A stretch of DNA of 64,000 nucleotides. It comes from Zeus faber (Eukaryota > Chordata > Actinopteri > Zeiformes > Zeidae). Positions within the stretch are counted from its first letter, which is position 1, and each line of letters opens with the position of its first letter. The notes under the pieces were generated by a model. The model had not been told where the DNA came from. It saw only the letters and a list, made by a program, of their open reading frames with translations, and did no database searches. Position numbers and translations under genes: made by a program. Of the stretch, positions 63,969 through 64,000 are shown piece after piece. The stretch covers positions 7,346,526 through 7,410,525 of the forward strand of contig OY482855.1 of assembly GCA_960531495.1 (NCBI GenBank). Direction: 5' to 3'.

Positions 63969-64000
63969 CTGAACCCATGAGGTGGGGGGTGGGGGGGAGG

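Overview
The window looks like nuclear DNA from a ray-finned (teleost, probably percomorph-type) fish. The main reason is an intact five-exon teleost-type prolactin gene. The rest fits: introns with GT-AG ends, very dense (CA)n, (GA)n and (CT)n microsatellites, a V-SINE, CR1/L2-group LINE copies, a hAT/Charlie-type transposon and a decayed endogenous retrovirus. Two 200-base N runs (31477-31676 and 61301-61500) are assembly gaps.

Layout. 0-6 kb: a small two-exon gene (+) for a secreted, C2-domain-only protein resembling the C2 domain of fish perforin-1-like proteins. 5.9-9.5 kb: LINE fragment, microsatellites, V-SINE and a GC-rich repeat-like block. 11.2-18.0 kb: a two-exon gene (-) for a 57-residue twin-CX9C protein with exact COX17 cysteine spacing but no copper-binding Cys-Cys pair; its 6.6-kb intron carries an interstitial telomere repeat and a long (CA)n. 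18-24 kb: gene-poor, microsatellite-rich DNA. 24.2-36.2 kb: a composite, defective retroviral element with three related LTRs, two broken internal regions, and a LINE inserted in the second one. 37.8-39.7 kb: local duplications upstream of prolactin.

39.75-45.03 kb: prolactin (prl, +), 212-residue preprohormone in five exons; intron 2 holds a LINE fragment. A 180-bp segment with a perfect inverted repeat is present on both sides of exon 1. 46.3-51.4 kb: an unrecognised five-exon gene (+), predicted 269 residues, with consistent splice phases; its third intron is packed with a hAT transposon (6 bp past the donor) and a LINE tail (about 40 bp before the acceptor). 51.5-64 kb: no convincing complete gene; T-rich and simple-repeat-rich sequence with two exon-like minus-strand fragments, one of which may be the last coding exon of a gene entering from the right edge.

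The four genes are not an operon and no shared pathway is evident: a secreted immune-type C2 protein, a probable mitochondrial intermembrane-space protein, a pituitary hormone, and an unknown protein. Gene models come from reading splice sites and phase by eye; none was checked against transcripts or databases.
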